From: Pseudoalteromonas sp. 0303
GTDB lineage: Bacteria > Pseudomonadota > Gammaproteobacteria > Enterobacterales > Alteromonadaceae
Length of the DNA: 64,000 nt
Assembly (NCBI RefSeq): GCF_013349995.1
Contig: NZ_JABVXF010000001.1
Location: 407,524-471,523 of the forward strand
Direction of reading: 5' to 3'
The stretch's first letter is position 1; each line of letters opens with the position of its first letter. The position numbers and the translations under genes were made by a program. Shown here in pieces: positions 1 to 6,707 of the stretch. A model generated the notes under the pieces. That model made no database searches and had not been told where the DNA came from. It saw only the letters and a list, made by a program, of their open reading frames with translations.

Positions 1-326
<326 letters not shown>

Positions 327-439
327 TCACATTCCTTCAGTATTGACTCATTAAGAGGCAAACCGCCGTCTTAAGAGCTTTAGTTATTATTTCCAGACCA
401 TGCTATCACAATTTATTTAGATTTACAGGCGCTAAATCT

Positions 440-469
440 TTGCGATTTATTAATTTCCCCCTATATAAT
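440..469 (+). promoter_or_regulatory. Candidate sigma-70 promoter of ubiG-gph
   Basis: A perfect -10 hexamer TATAAT lies at 464-469, with TTGCGA (4 of 6 matches to TTGACA) at 440-445, an 18-bp spacer. Transcription would begin near 475, about 20 bases before the ubiG ATG at 497. This argues against the longer reading frame that opens at a TTG near 440. Pattern match only. Confidence 0.55.
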
Positions 470-496
470 GGCCTCAGATTAACGAGGAAGTTTTTT

Positions 497-1207
497 ATGA
501 CCGAGCATCAAAATGTAGATAATGCAGAAATTGCAAAGTTTGAAGCCATCGCAGAACGTTGGTGGGACCGCGACGGAGAGTTCAAACCCCTTCATGAAAT
601 AAATCCTCTTCGCTTGGATTTTGTCGCTGATAAAGTAGGCGGCTTATTTGATAAGGAAACCTTAGATGTTGGCTGTGGTGGCGGCATCTTAAGTGAAAGT
701 ATGGCGCGTATGGGCGCTAAAGTAACCGGTATCGATATGGGCCAAGAGCCACTTACCGTTGCTAAGTTACATAGTTTAGAAACAGGCGTACCTGTTGATT
801 ATATAAAAGTACCTGCAGAGCAATTCGCTGCTGAGCACCCTGCTCGCTTTGATGTAGTGACTTGTATGGAAATGCTTGAGCATGTTCCAGACCCTGCTTC
901 TATTATTCGTGCTGTCGCTGAGCTTGCTAAACCGGGCGCCGATGTCTTCTTTTCAACATTAAATAAAACACCAAAAGCCTACTTGTTTGCTATTGTCGGT
1001 GCTGAAAAGCTTTTAAAGATGGTGCCAGAAGGTACTCATGATCATAAAAAGTTTATCAAACCTGCACAGCTTATTGCATGGGCAGAAGAAGCGGGATTAA
1101 AAGTACGCGCCAGTACCGGCCTTCATTATAACCCGTTTTCTAAGCAGTACAGCTTAAATGATGATGTAAGTGTTAATTACATCCTCCACTTTGAGAAACT
1201 AGCCTGA
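497..1207 (+). CDS. ubiG: Ubiquinone biosynthesis O-methyltransferase UbiG
   Basis: UbiG is the SAM-dependent methyltransferase that carries out both O-methylation steps of ubiquinone synthesis. The protein is 236 residues from this start, close to the E. coli length of about 240. The SAM-binding motif I ([13 protein letters not shown]) lies near residues 56-67 and is followed by the acidic end of strand 2 (VTGIDMG). The N-terminus ([19 protein letters not shown]) is typical of UbiG. An upstream in-frame TTG at 440 would add 19 residues, but the ATG at 497 is preceded by an AACGAGGAAG ribosome-binding site and by the promoter's -10 box at 464-469, so it is preferred. The stop overlaps the gph start by one base (TGATG), implying translational coupling. 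Confidence 0.96.
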   Translation: MTEHQNVDNAEIAKFEAIAERWWDRDGEFKPLHEINPLRLDFVADKVGGLFDKETLDVGCGGGILSESMARMGAKVTGIDMGQEPLTVAKLHSLETGVPVDYIKVPAEQFAAEHPARFDVVTCMEMLEHVPDPASIIRAVAELAKPGADVFFSTLNKTPKAYLFAIVGAEKLLKMVPEGTHDHKKFIKPAQLIAWAEEAGLKVRASTGLHYNPFSKQYSLNDDVSVNYILHFEKLA

Positions 1208-1881
1208 TGAGTGGTGTGCAAGCACCCTCTATCGATTTTGATGCGTTTATCTTTGATTTAGATGGCACACTACTCGATACCGCGGATGACTTAGGTGGTG
1301 CATTAAACCGAGTGTTAACAGATGCCAATGTGGCGCCTGTTGCTGAGCATGTTTATCGCCCTGCTGCTTCTAACGGTGCAAATGCATTATTAGAAGTGGG
1401 CTTTGGTGATATATGGCCTGAACTTGAACAACTCGCCTTGCGCCAGCAGCTTCTTGACTACTACGCCGAAGATATTGCTGTGCACAGTAAATGCTTCAAC
1501 GGCATAGAACAGCTTTTAATTGCACTTGAGCAAAACAATATTAAGTGGGGCATTATGACTAATAAGCCCGGCTTTTTAACTGAGCCCTTAGTGCAAGCTA
1601 TTCCCTCTTTGCGTGATGCAAAAGCGGTTGTGAGTGGCGATACATTAGCTGTGTCAAAACCATCACCGGATCCACTATTACACACCGCTGAGATCTTAGA
1701 CGTTGATCCGAGCCGTTGTTTGTATATCGGTGATGCTGAACGTGATATTCAAGCTGCAAAAGCGGCCAATATGTACAGCGCAACAGCGTTATGGGGTTAT
1801 ATACCCAGTGTAGACGCTGCACTTGGCTGGCAAGCGGATTTCAATTGGCAAACGCCGATTGATGGTTTTAACCATATATAG
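1207..1881 (+). CDS. gph: Phosphoglycolate phosphatase-type HAD hydrolase
   Basis: A HAD-superfamily phosphatase of 224 residues. Motif I FDLDGTLLDT has the nucleophile Asp17 and the acid/base Asp19. The motif II region is GIMTNKP, the motif III lysine is in SKPSPDP, and motif IV is YIGDAERDIQAAKAAN. The cap between motifs I and II is the small helical type of the Gph/PGP family, which removes 2-phosphoglycolate formed during DNA repair. Close relatives such as MupP have the same architecture, so the exact substrate is inferred. It forms a two-gene unit with ubiG, an arrangement also common in Pseudomonas and Vibrio. The stop codon (1879-1881) lies inside the first NrdR-like box. Confidence 0.88.
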   Translation: MSGVQAPSIDFDAFIFDLDGTLLDTADDLGGALNRVLTDANVAPVAEHVYRPAASNGANALLEVGFGDIWPELEQLALRQQLLDYYAEDIAVHSKCFNGIEQLLIALEQNNIKWGIMTNKPGFLTEPLVQAIPSLRDAKAVVSGDTLAVSKPSPDPLLHTAEILDVDPSRCLYIGDAERDIQAAKAANMYSATALWGYIPSVDAALGWQADFNWQTPIDGFNHI

Positions 1882-1884
1882 TGT
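1869..1884. promoter_or_regulatory. NrdR box 1 (overlaps gph stop codon)
   Basis: The 16-mer with core CCATATATAG fits the published NrdR-box consensus (acaCwAtATaTwGtgt) at nearly all strong positions. NrdR is the ATP-cone repressor of ribonucleotide reductase genes, and its boxes normally occur as pairs a whole number of helical turns apart. The second box is 31 bp downstream. Confidence 0.7.
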
Positions 1885-1899
1885 TATTTGATAACTGAA

Positions 1900-1915
1900 A
1901 CACCATATATTGTGA
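1900..1915. promoter_or_regulatory. NrdR box 2
   Basis: The 16-mer ACACCATATATTGTGA is a close match to the NrdR consensus. It is 31 bp (three helical turns) from box 1, the spacing typical of functional NrdR box pairs. The pair sits about 360-400 bp before the nrdA start, further upstream than usual. Confidence 0.75.
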
Positions 1916-2064
1916 TTTGATTTACTTTTGAGCATTCATTGATGATAAAAAAATCAGTCAAAATTTATTTTTAAAAACGGTAAATTTTCTGGATCTTTTG
2001 TTGATTTCTACAAATTTCGTCGTCTATGAATGTTCAAAGGTTAATGGTCACTAACACAATGCGT

Positions 2065-2084
2065 TTATCCAATAGTTTTCCACA
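2065..2084 (+). promoter_or_regulatory. DnaA-box-like sites upstream of nrdA
   Basis: TTTTCCACA at 2076-2084 fits the relaxed DnaA-box consensus TTWTNCACA. Immediately before it, TTATCCAAT at 2065-2073 matches seven of nine bases of TTATCCACA. E. coli nrdAB is also controlled through DnaA boxes upstream of its promoter, so a similar coupling of nucleotide supply to replication initiation is plausible here. Short motifs, pattern match only. Confidence 0.4.
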
Positions 2085-2273
2085 AAATGGGGCAATTCTA
2101 TCCCTTGCAAAACAGCGCAGACCACACTATCTTGTGATCTGCAATTTAAACAACACCAGATATTGTGGCTAAATGTTATTCAATTAGATCACCCTGGCGT
2201 TTAATAATAATAATTACATAAAGAATACCTTTGTCTTTACAACTATAATTTCCCAAGGAATACAGGCAAAACT

Positions 2274-4559
2274 ATGAACCAACAGCTATCTGTAAGCAAA
2301 CGTGACGGCCGTAAAGAGTCACTTGATCTAGATAAGATCCATCGCGTAATCGCTTGGGCCGCAGAAGGTCTAGAGAATGTGTCTGTCTCACAAGTTGAAT
2401 TAAAATCACATATTCAATTTTATGACGGCATTCGTACCGATGACATTCATGAAACAATCATCAAAGCTGCAGCTGATCAGATCTCTAAAGATACGCCTGA
2501 TTACCAATACCTAGCTGCTCGCTTAGCTGTATTCCATTTACGTAAAAAAGCGTACGGTCAATTTGAGCCACCACGCTTATACGATCACATCACGAAATTA
2601 GTTGAAGACAAGCGTTATGATCAACACCTACTTGTTGACTATACCGAGCAAGAAATTGACGAGTTAGATGCTTACATAGATCACAACCGTGACTTAAACT
2701 TCAGCTACGCTGCTGTAAAGCAACTTGAAGGTAAGTATTTAGTTCAAAACCGTGTTACTGGTGAAATCTACGAAAGTGCACAGTTTTTATATATCTTAGT
2801 GGCTGCAAGCTTATTCTCTGATTATCCAAAAGAGACACGCCTTGATTACATCAAGCGTTTTTATGATGCAGTATCTACATTCAAAATTTCATTACCTACA
2901 CCTATCATGGCTGGTGTACGTACCCCTACACGTCAGTTCAGCTCATGTGTACTTATTGAATGTGGTGATAGCCTAGATTCTATTAATGCAACATCGTCTG
3001 CGATTGTTAAATACGTTTCGCAACGTGCAGGTATTGGTATTAATGCCGGTCGCATCCGTGCGCTTGGTAGCCCTATTCGTAACGGCGAAGCATACCACAC
3101 AGGTTGTATTCCGTTTTATAAGCACTTCCAAACAGCGGTTAAGAGCTGTTCACAAGGTGGTGTTCGTGGCGGCGCAGCAACGTTGTTCTACCCGCTTTGG
3201 CACTTAGAAGTTGAAAACCTACTTGTTCTTAAGAACAACCGTGGTGTTGATGATAACCGTGTACGTCATCTTGACTACGGTGTGCAGTTCAACAAATTAA
3301 TGTATAGCCGTTTAATCAAAGACGATTACATCACATTATTTAGCCCTTCAGATGTACCAGGTCTATACGATGCGTTCTTTGAAGATCAAGCGAAGTTTGA
3401 TGAGCTATACATCAAATACGAGCAAGACGAGTCAATTCGTAAAAAACGTATTAAGGCGATTGAGTTATTCTCAATGTTTGCACAAGAGCGTGCGAGCACA
3501 GGTCGTATCTACTTACAAAACGTTGACCACTGTAATACGCACAGCCCGTTCATCTCGACTGTGGCGCCAATTCGTCAATCTAACTTATGTTTAGAAATTG
3601 CATTACCAACTAAGCCACTTAGCAATGTAATGGACGAAGAAGGTGAAATTGCACTTTGTACGCTGTCGGCGTTTAACTTAGGTGCAATTGAATCACTTGA
3701 CGAATTAGAAGAGCTTGCTGAACTTGCAGTACGTGCCCTTGATAACTTACTTGATTTCCAAGACTACCCTGTTCCTGCGGCTAAAAACGCGACCATGGGT
3801 CGTCGTACGCTAGGTATTGGTGTTATTAACTACGCGTACTACTTAGCGAAAAATGGTAAGCGTTACTCAGATGGCAGCGCAAATGCCCTAACTCACAAAA
3901 CATTTGAAGCAATTCAATATTACCTAATGAAAGCATCAAATGAGTTAGCGAAAGAACGTGGTGCGTGTCCTAAATTTAACGAGACAACGTATTCTCAAGG
4001 CATTATGCCAACAGATACTTACAAACGTGACCTAGATCAGTTCTGTGAAGAGCCGCTTCACTTAGATTGGGATTCATTACGCGAAAGCATTAAAGAGCAC
4101 GGTATGCGTAACTCAACGCTATCTGCCCTTATGCCTTCAGAGACATCATCGCAAATCTCTAACGCAACAAATGGTATTGAGCCACCACGTGGTCATATCA
4201 GCGTTAAAGCAAGTAAAGATGGTATCTTAAAGCAAGTAGTGCCAGATTATGAAAATCTGAAAGATAACTACGAGCTACTGTGGGATATTCCTTCAAACGA
4301 TGGTTATCTACAACTTGTTGGTATTATGCAAAAATTCGTTGACCAAACGATCTCTGCAAACACTAACTATGATCCATCTAAGTACGAAGGCGGTAAAGTA
4401 CCTATGAAGGTGCTATTAAAAGACCTACTGACTGCGTACAAACTTGGTGTTAAAACCCTGTACTATCACAACACACGTGATGGTGCATCAGACTCTCAAG
4501 ATGAGTTAACGCCAGAGGTAGAAGATGACGGTTGTGCAGGCGGCGCTTGTAAAATCTAA
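2274..4559 (+). CDS. nrdA: Ribonucleoside-diphosphate reductase class Ia, alpha subunit
   Basis: The catalytic R1 subunit reduces ribonucleoside diphosphates to deoxyribonucleotides using a thiyl radical delivered from NrdB. It is 761 residues, the same length as E. coli NrdA. An N-terminal ATP-cone (about residues 5-95) provides dATP/ATP overall activity control. The active-site cysteine context SSCVLIECGDS, the NLCLEIALP and ALCTLSAFNLG segments of the catalytic barrel, and the C-terminal shuttle pair Cys754/Cys759 in CAGGACKI are all intact. It heads the nrdA-nrdB-yfaE operon and probably answers to NrdR and possibly DnaA through sites in the upstream 392 bp. Confidence 0.98.
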   Translation: MNQQLSVSKRDGRKESLDLDKIHRVIAWAAEGLENVSVSQVELKSHIQFYDGIRTDDIHETIIKAAADQISKDTPDYQYLAARLAVFHLRKKAYGQFEPPRLYDHITKLVEDKRYDQHLLVDYTEQEIDELDAYIDHNRDLNFSYAAVKQLEGKYLVQNRVTGEIYESAQFLYILVAASLFSDYPKETRLDYIKRFYDAVSTFKISLPTPIMAGVRTPTRQFSSCVLIECGDSLDSINATSSAIVKYVSQRAGIGINAGRIRALGSPIRNGEAYHTGCIPFYKHFQTAVKSCSQGGVRGGAATLFYPLWHLEVENLLVLKNNRGVDDNRVRHLDYGVQFNKLMYSRLIKDDYITLFSPSDVPGLYDAFFEDQAKFDELYIKYEQDESIRKKRIKAIELFSMFAQERASTGRIYLQNVDHCNTHSPFISTVAPIRQSNLCLEIALPTKPLSNVMDEEGEIALCTLSAFNLGAIESLDELEELAELAVRALDNLLDFQDYPVPAAKNATMGRRTLGIGVINYAYYLAKNGKRYSDGSANALTHKTFEAIQYYLMKASNELAKERGACPKFNETTYSQGIMPTDTYKRDLDQFCEEPLHLDWDSLRESIKEHGMRNSTLSALMPSETSSQISNATNGIEPPRGHISVKASKDGILKQVVPDYENLKDNYELLWDIPSNDGYLQLVGIMQKFVDQTISANTNYDPSKYEGGKVPMKVLLKDLLTAYKLGVKTLYYHNTRDGASDSQDELTPEVEDDGCAGGACKI

Positions 4560-4578
4560 TTAAATTAATAATATAACA

Positions 4579-4602
4579 AAAGCGGGCTCATTAGCCCGCT
4601 TT
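4579..4602 (+). terminator. Hairpin between nrdA and nrdB (attenuator-like, no strong U tract)
   Basis: Arms AAAGCGGGCT-type: AGCGGGCT at 4581-4588 and AGCCCGCT at 4593-4600, loop CATT, extended by AA/TT pairs. It is followed by TTGTCCTG rather than a T run, so termination is probably partial, or the hairpin may act as an mRNA processing or stability element. Confidence 0.55.
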
Positions 4603-4629
4603 GTCCTGACTGTTTTTTGAGAAATCACT

Positions 4630-5760
4630 ATGTCATATACAACTTTTAGCCGAAATCATAATAACCAATTACAAGAACCGATGTTTTTCGGCCAAACGGT
4701 AAACGTGTCACGTTACGACCAACAAAAGTACCCTATCTTCGAAAAGCTAATTGAAAAGCAACTTTCGTTCTTTTGGCGTCCTGAAGAAGTTGATGTAAGT
4801 AAAGACCGTCTTGACTTCCAAGCGTTACCAGAGCACGAAAAGCACATCTTTTTAAGCAACTTAAAATATCAAACGCTACTTGATAGTGTGCAAGGTCGTT
4901 CACCTAACGTTGCGTTACTACCTATTGTGTCTATTCCTGAGCTAGAAACTTGGATTGAAACATGGGCATTTAGTGAAACTATTCACAGCCGTTCATACAC
5001 ACACATTATCCGTAACGTTACGCAATCTCCTGAACTTATCTTTGACGATATCGTAAGCAACGAGAAAATCAGTGAGCGTGCTGATGCGGTAACTAAGTAT
5101 TACGATGATTTAATAAACATGATTTCTGTTTACAACCTATATGGTGAAGGTAAACATGTGATCAATGGTGAAGAAGTTAAAGTCAGCTTATTTGACCTTA
5201 AAAAGCAACTTTACCTAGCAATGATGTCGGTTAACATCCTAGAAGCGATTCGTTTCTATGTAAGCTTTGCTTGTTCATTTGCTTTCGCTGAGCGTGAATT
5301 AATGGAAGGTAATGCAAAAATCATCAAGCTAATCGCCCGTGATGAAGCGTTACACTTATCTGGTACACAGCACATCTTGAACATTATGCAAGAAGGTAAA
5401 GACGACCCAGAAATGGCAATCGTTGCAGCACAATGTCGTGAAGAAGCAATTCAGATGTTTGTTGAAGCAGCCGAACAAGAAAAAGATTGGGCAGAATACC
5501 TGTTCAAAGATGGTTCTATGATTGGTCTTAACAAAGATATCTTATGCCAATACGTTGAATACATCACTAATGCACGCATGACTGCAGTAGGCCTACCTGC
5601 ACAGTTCGAAAGTAAGAGTAACCCTATTCCGTGGATCAACTCTTGGTTAGTATCAGACAACGTTCAAGTTGCTCCACAAGAAGCTGAAATCAGCTCTTAC
5701 CTTGTTGGTCAAATTGACTCACAAGTTGACGCATCTGACTTTGGTGACTTCGACCTGTAA
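4630..5760 (+). CDS. nrdB: Ribonucleoside-diphosphate reductase class Ia, beta subunit
   Basis: The R2 subunit holds the di-iron centre and the stable tyrosyl radical needed by NrdA. It is 376 residues, as in E. coli. Metal ligands and the radical site are readable: Asp85 (LLDSVQG), Glu116 and His119 in ETIHSRSY, the radical tyrosine Tyr123, and the second-half ligands in AERELMEGN and ARDEALH. The C-terminus ([13 protein letters not shown]) is the tail that docks on NrdA. The stop overlaps the yfaE start by one base, indicating coupled translation. Confidence 0.98.
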   Translation: MSYTTFSRNHNNQLQEPMFFGQTVNVSRYDQQKYPIFEKLIEKQLSFFWRPEEVDVSKDRLDFQALPEHEKHIFLSNLKYQTLLDSVQGRSPNVALLPIVSIPELETWIETWAFSETIHSRSYTHIIRNVTQSPELIFDDIVSNEKISERADAVTKYYDDLINMISVYNLYGEGKHVINGEEVKVSLFDLKKQLYLAMMSVNILEAIRFYVSFACSFAFAERELMEGNAKIIKLIARDEALHLSGTQHILNIMQEGKDDPEMAIVAAQCREEAIQMFVEAAEQEKDWAEYLFKDGSMIGLNKDILCQYVEYITNARMTAVGLPAQFESKSNPIPWINSWLVSDNVQVAPQEAEISSYLVGQIDSQVDASDFGDFDL

Positions 5761-6032
5761 TGAGCTCAAACACCACTGCAGAGGTTATCCTTGCAGGAAC
5801 AGACAGCCAGAATCTTGAATTTGATTCTGGCTGTTCATCTCTCCTTGAATGCCTAGAACAAAACAAAATAGATGTACCCTACCAATGCCGTGAAGGTTAT
5901 TGTGGCGCTTGCCGTGCAAAATTAGTCGAAGGTGATGTGAGCTATAATCAAGAGCCACTTGCTTTTGTTAGAGATGGCGAAGTATTGCTGTGTTGTAGTA
6001 AACCCAATGGGAAAGTAAAAATTGAGCTTTAA
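5760..6032 (+). CDS. yfaE: 2Fe-2S ferredoxin YfaE (NrdB cofactor maintenance)
   Basis: A plant-type [2Fe-2S] ferredoxin of 90 residues. The cluster ligands are Cys43, Cys48 and Cys51 in CREGYCGAC plus a C-terminal cysteine in LLCCSK (Cys78 or 79). In E. coli, YfaE sits directly after nrdB and supplies electrons to rebuild the NrdB di-iron tyrosyl cofactor. The one-base overlap with nrdB supports the same role here. Its stop overlaps the end of the convergent yaeQ remnant by 4 bp, with no clear terminator between them. Confidence 0.93.
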   Translation: MSSNTTAEVILAGTDSQNLEFDSGCSSLLECLEQNKIDVPYQCREGYCGACRAKLVEGDVSYNQEPLAFVRDGEVLLCCSKPNGKVKIEL

Positions 6033-6556
6033 TGCCAAATAAGCTCACTGGTTTGGTAGAAATTTTCTTTATCTGACACACTCACCATTTGCTGATCAAT
6101 CGTAACATCCCATTGTAAGTTTTTAGTTAGATGACCCGCTAATTCCTCAATAAAGCTGTTATCAAACGCAATTAAATGACCATTATTGATAAGTTCCAAC
6201 TGGTGTTCATTTTCTTTAAGCCAATCGTTATTTAAGGTTGTCACGACCTATAGCTCATCAACCCGCTTAGCGATTTTGTTGAGCTGTAAAATATCAGGTT
6301 GGTCAACAGCAAGCCATGTTTGATAATGGTCATCAAGTGCTTTTATTGACACATCTGGTTCTGCATGACTGAACCTTGCATTCAATATGGCTGTTTCGTT
6401 GTGTGAAAATAAGCAATAACTTAAAAGCTTTAGTACAAAGTGTTGATAGCTTTCACGACGGTCACATGCAGTGGTAAACACCTCTTTGTGATTACGATGC
6501 TCTCTTAAATCAGCAATGGTAAAATTTGCTTTGAATACCCTATTTTTATCAGACAT
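6029..6556 (-). pseudogene. yaeQ: YaeQ-family gene interrupted by an in-frame amber codon
   Basis: Two adjacent reading frames on the minus strand are parts of one YaeQ-like protein (PD-(D/E)XK nuclease-fold family, E. coli member about 181 residues). The N-terminal 102 residues begin MSDKNRVFKANFTIADL and end KIAKRVDEL. A TAG codon follows at 6250-6248, and after VV the same frame continues TTLNNDWLKENEHQ to the family C-terminus (SDKENFYQTSELIW). No frameshift is involved: a single stop codon at position 103 interrupts an otherwise continuous ~174-codon frame. The GTG at 6244 that could restart translation has only a badly spaced AGG. The stretch equivalent to the E. coli WIELG motif reads WLAVD, suggesting function was already decaying. 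Confidence 0.75.
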
Positions 6557-6625
6557 AAGATTTTGCCATCTTGGTGTAACAGTCTAAGTATAGTGTATGG
6601 TGTTAAAATCGCGACTTAAGGTAAA

Positions 6626-6638
6626 GTTATAGTATAAC
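6626..6638. promoter_or_regulatory. Zur-like palindrome 1
   Basis: GTTATAGTATAAC is a perfect palindrome about a central G and matches the core of the gammaproteobacterial Zur box (TGTTATAnTATAACA). It lies 70-82 bp upstream of the receptor start codon. It could also affect yaeQ, which is divergent and starts 70 bp away. Confidence 0.6.
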
Positions 6639-6662
6639 GTTATTGCAGTTAAAAAATTGCAG

Positions 6663-6677
6663 TGTTATATTATATCA
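6663..6677. promoter_or_regulatory. Zur-like palindrome 2
   Basis: TGTTATATTATATCA matches the Zur-box core with the right arm slightly degenerate. Its centre is 38 bp from that of palindrome 1, and it ends 30 bp before the receptor start, consistent with a repressor site over the promoter. Confidence 0.55.
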
Positions 6678-6707
6678 CCACAATCAACAACAAACTTAGA
6701 AGTAGTA

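Larger units (their letters stand above)
1882..2273. promoter_or_regulatory. 392-bp regulatory region upstream of nrdA
   Basis: No credible coding sequence is present. The 5' part holds two NrdR-like boxes, the middle holds two DnaA-box-like 9-mers, and the rest is AT-rich. A TATAAT at 2244-2249 has no matching -35 and would start transcription inside the nrdA ribosome-binding site, so I do not call it a promoter. The real promoter is probably near the NrdR boxes, giving a long leader of ~300 bases. The nrdA ribosome-binding site is AAGGAA at about 2255-2260. Confidence 0.6.

Noticed and set aside
440..496. N-terminal extension of UbiG from a TTG start
   Set aside because: It overlaps the promoter (TATAAT at 464-469); the ATG at 497 has a good ribosome-binding site and gives the family N-terminus.
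2065..2084. Replication origin, suggested by DnaA-box-like 9-mers
   Set aside because: Only two imperfect boxes, no AT-rich unwinding element with multiple boxes, and no dnaA, dnaN or gidA nearby; regulation of nrdA is the simpler explanation.
2244..2249. TATAAT as the nrdA -10 box
   Set aside because: No -35 at 16-18 bp, and transcription would start within the ribosome-binding site.
6029..6244. 71-aa frame as an independent gene
   Set aside because: It continues the upstream frame through a single amber codon and encodes the C-terminal part of YaeQ; its GTG lacks a usable ribosome-binding site.
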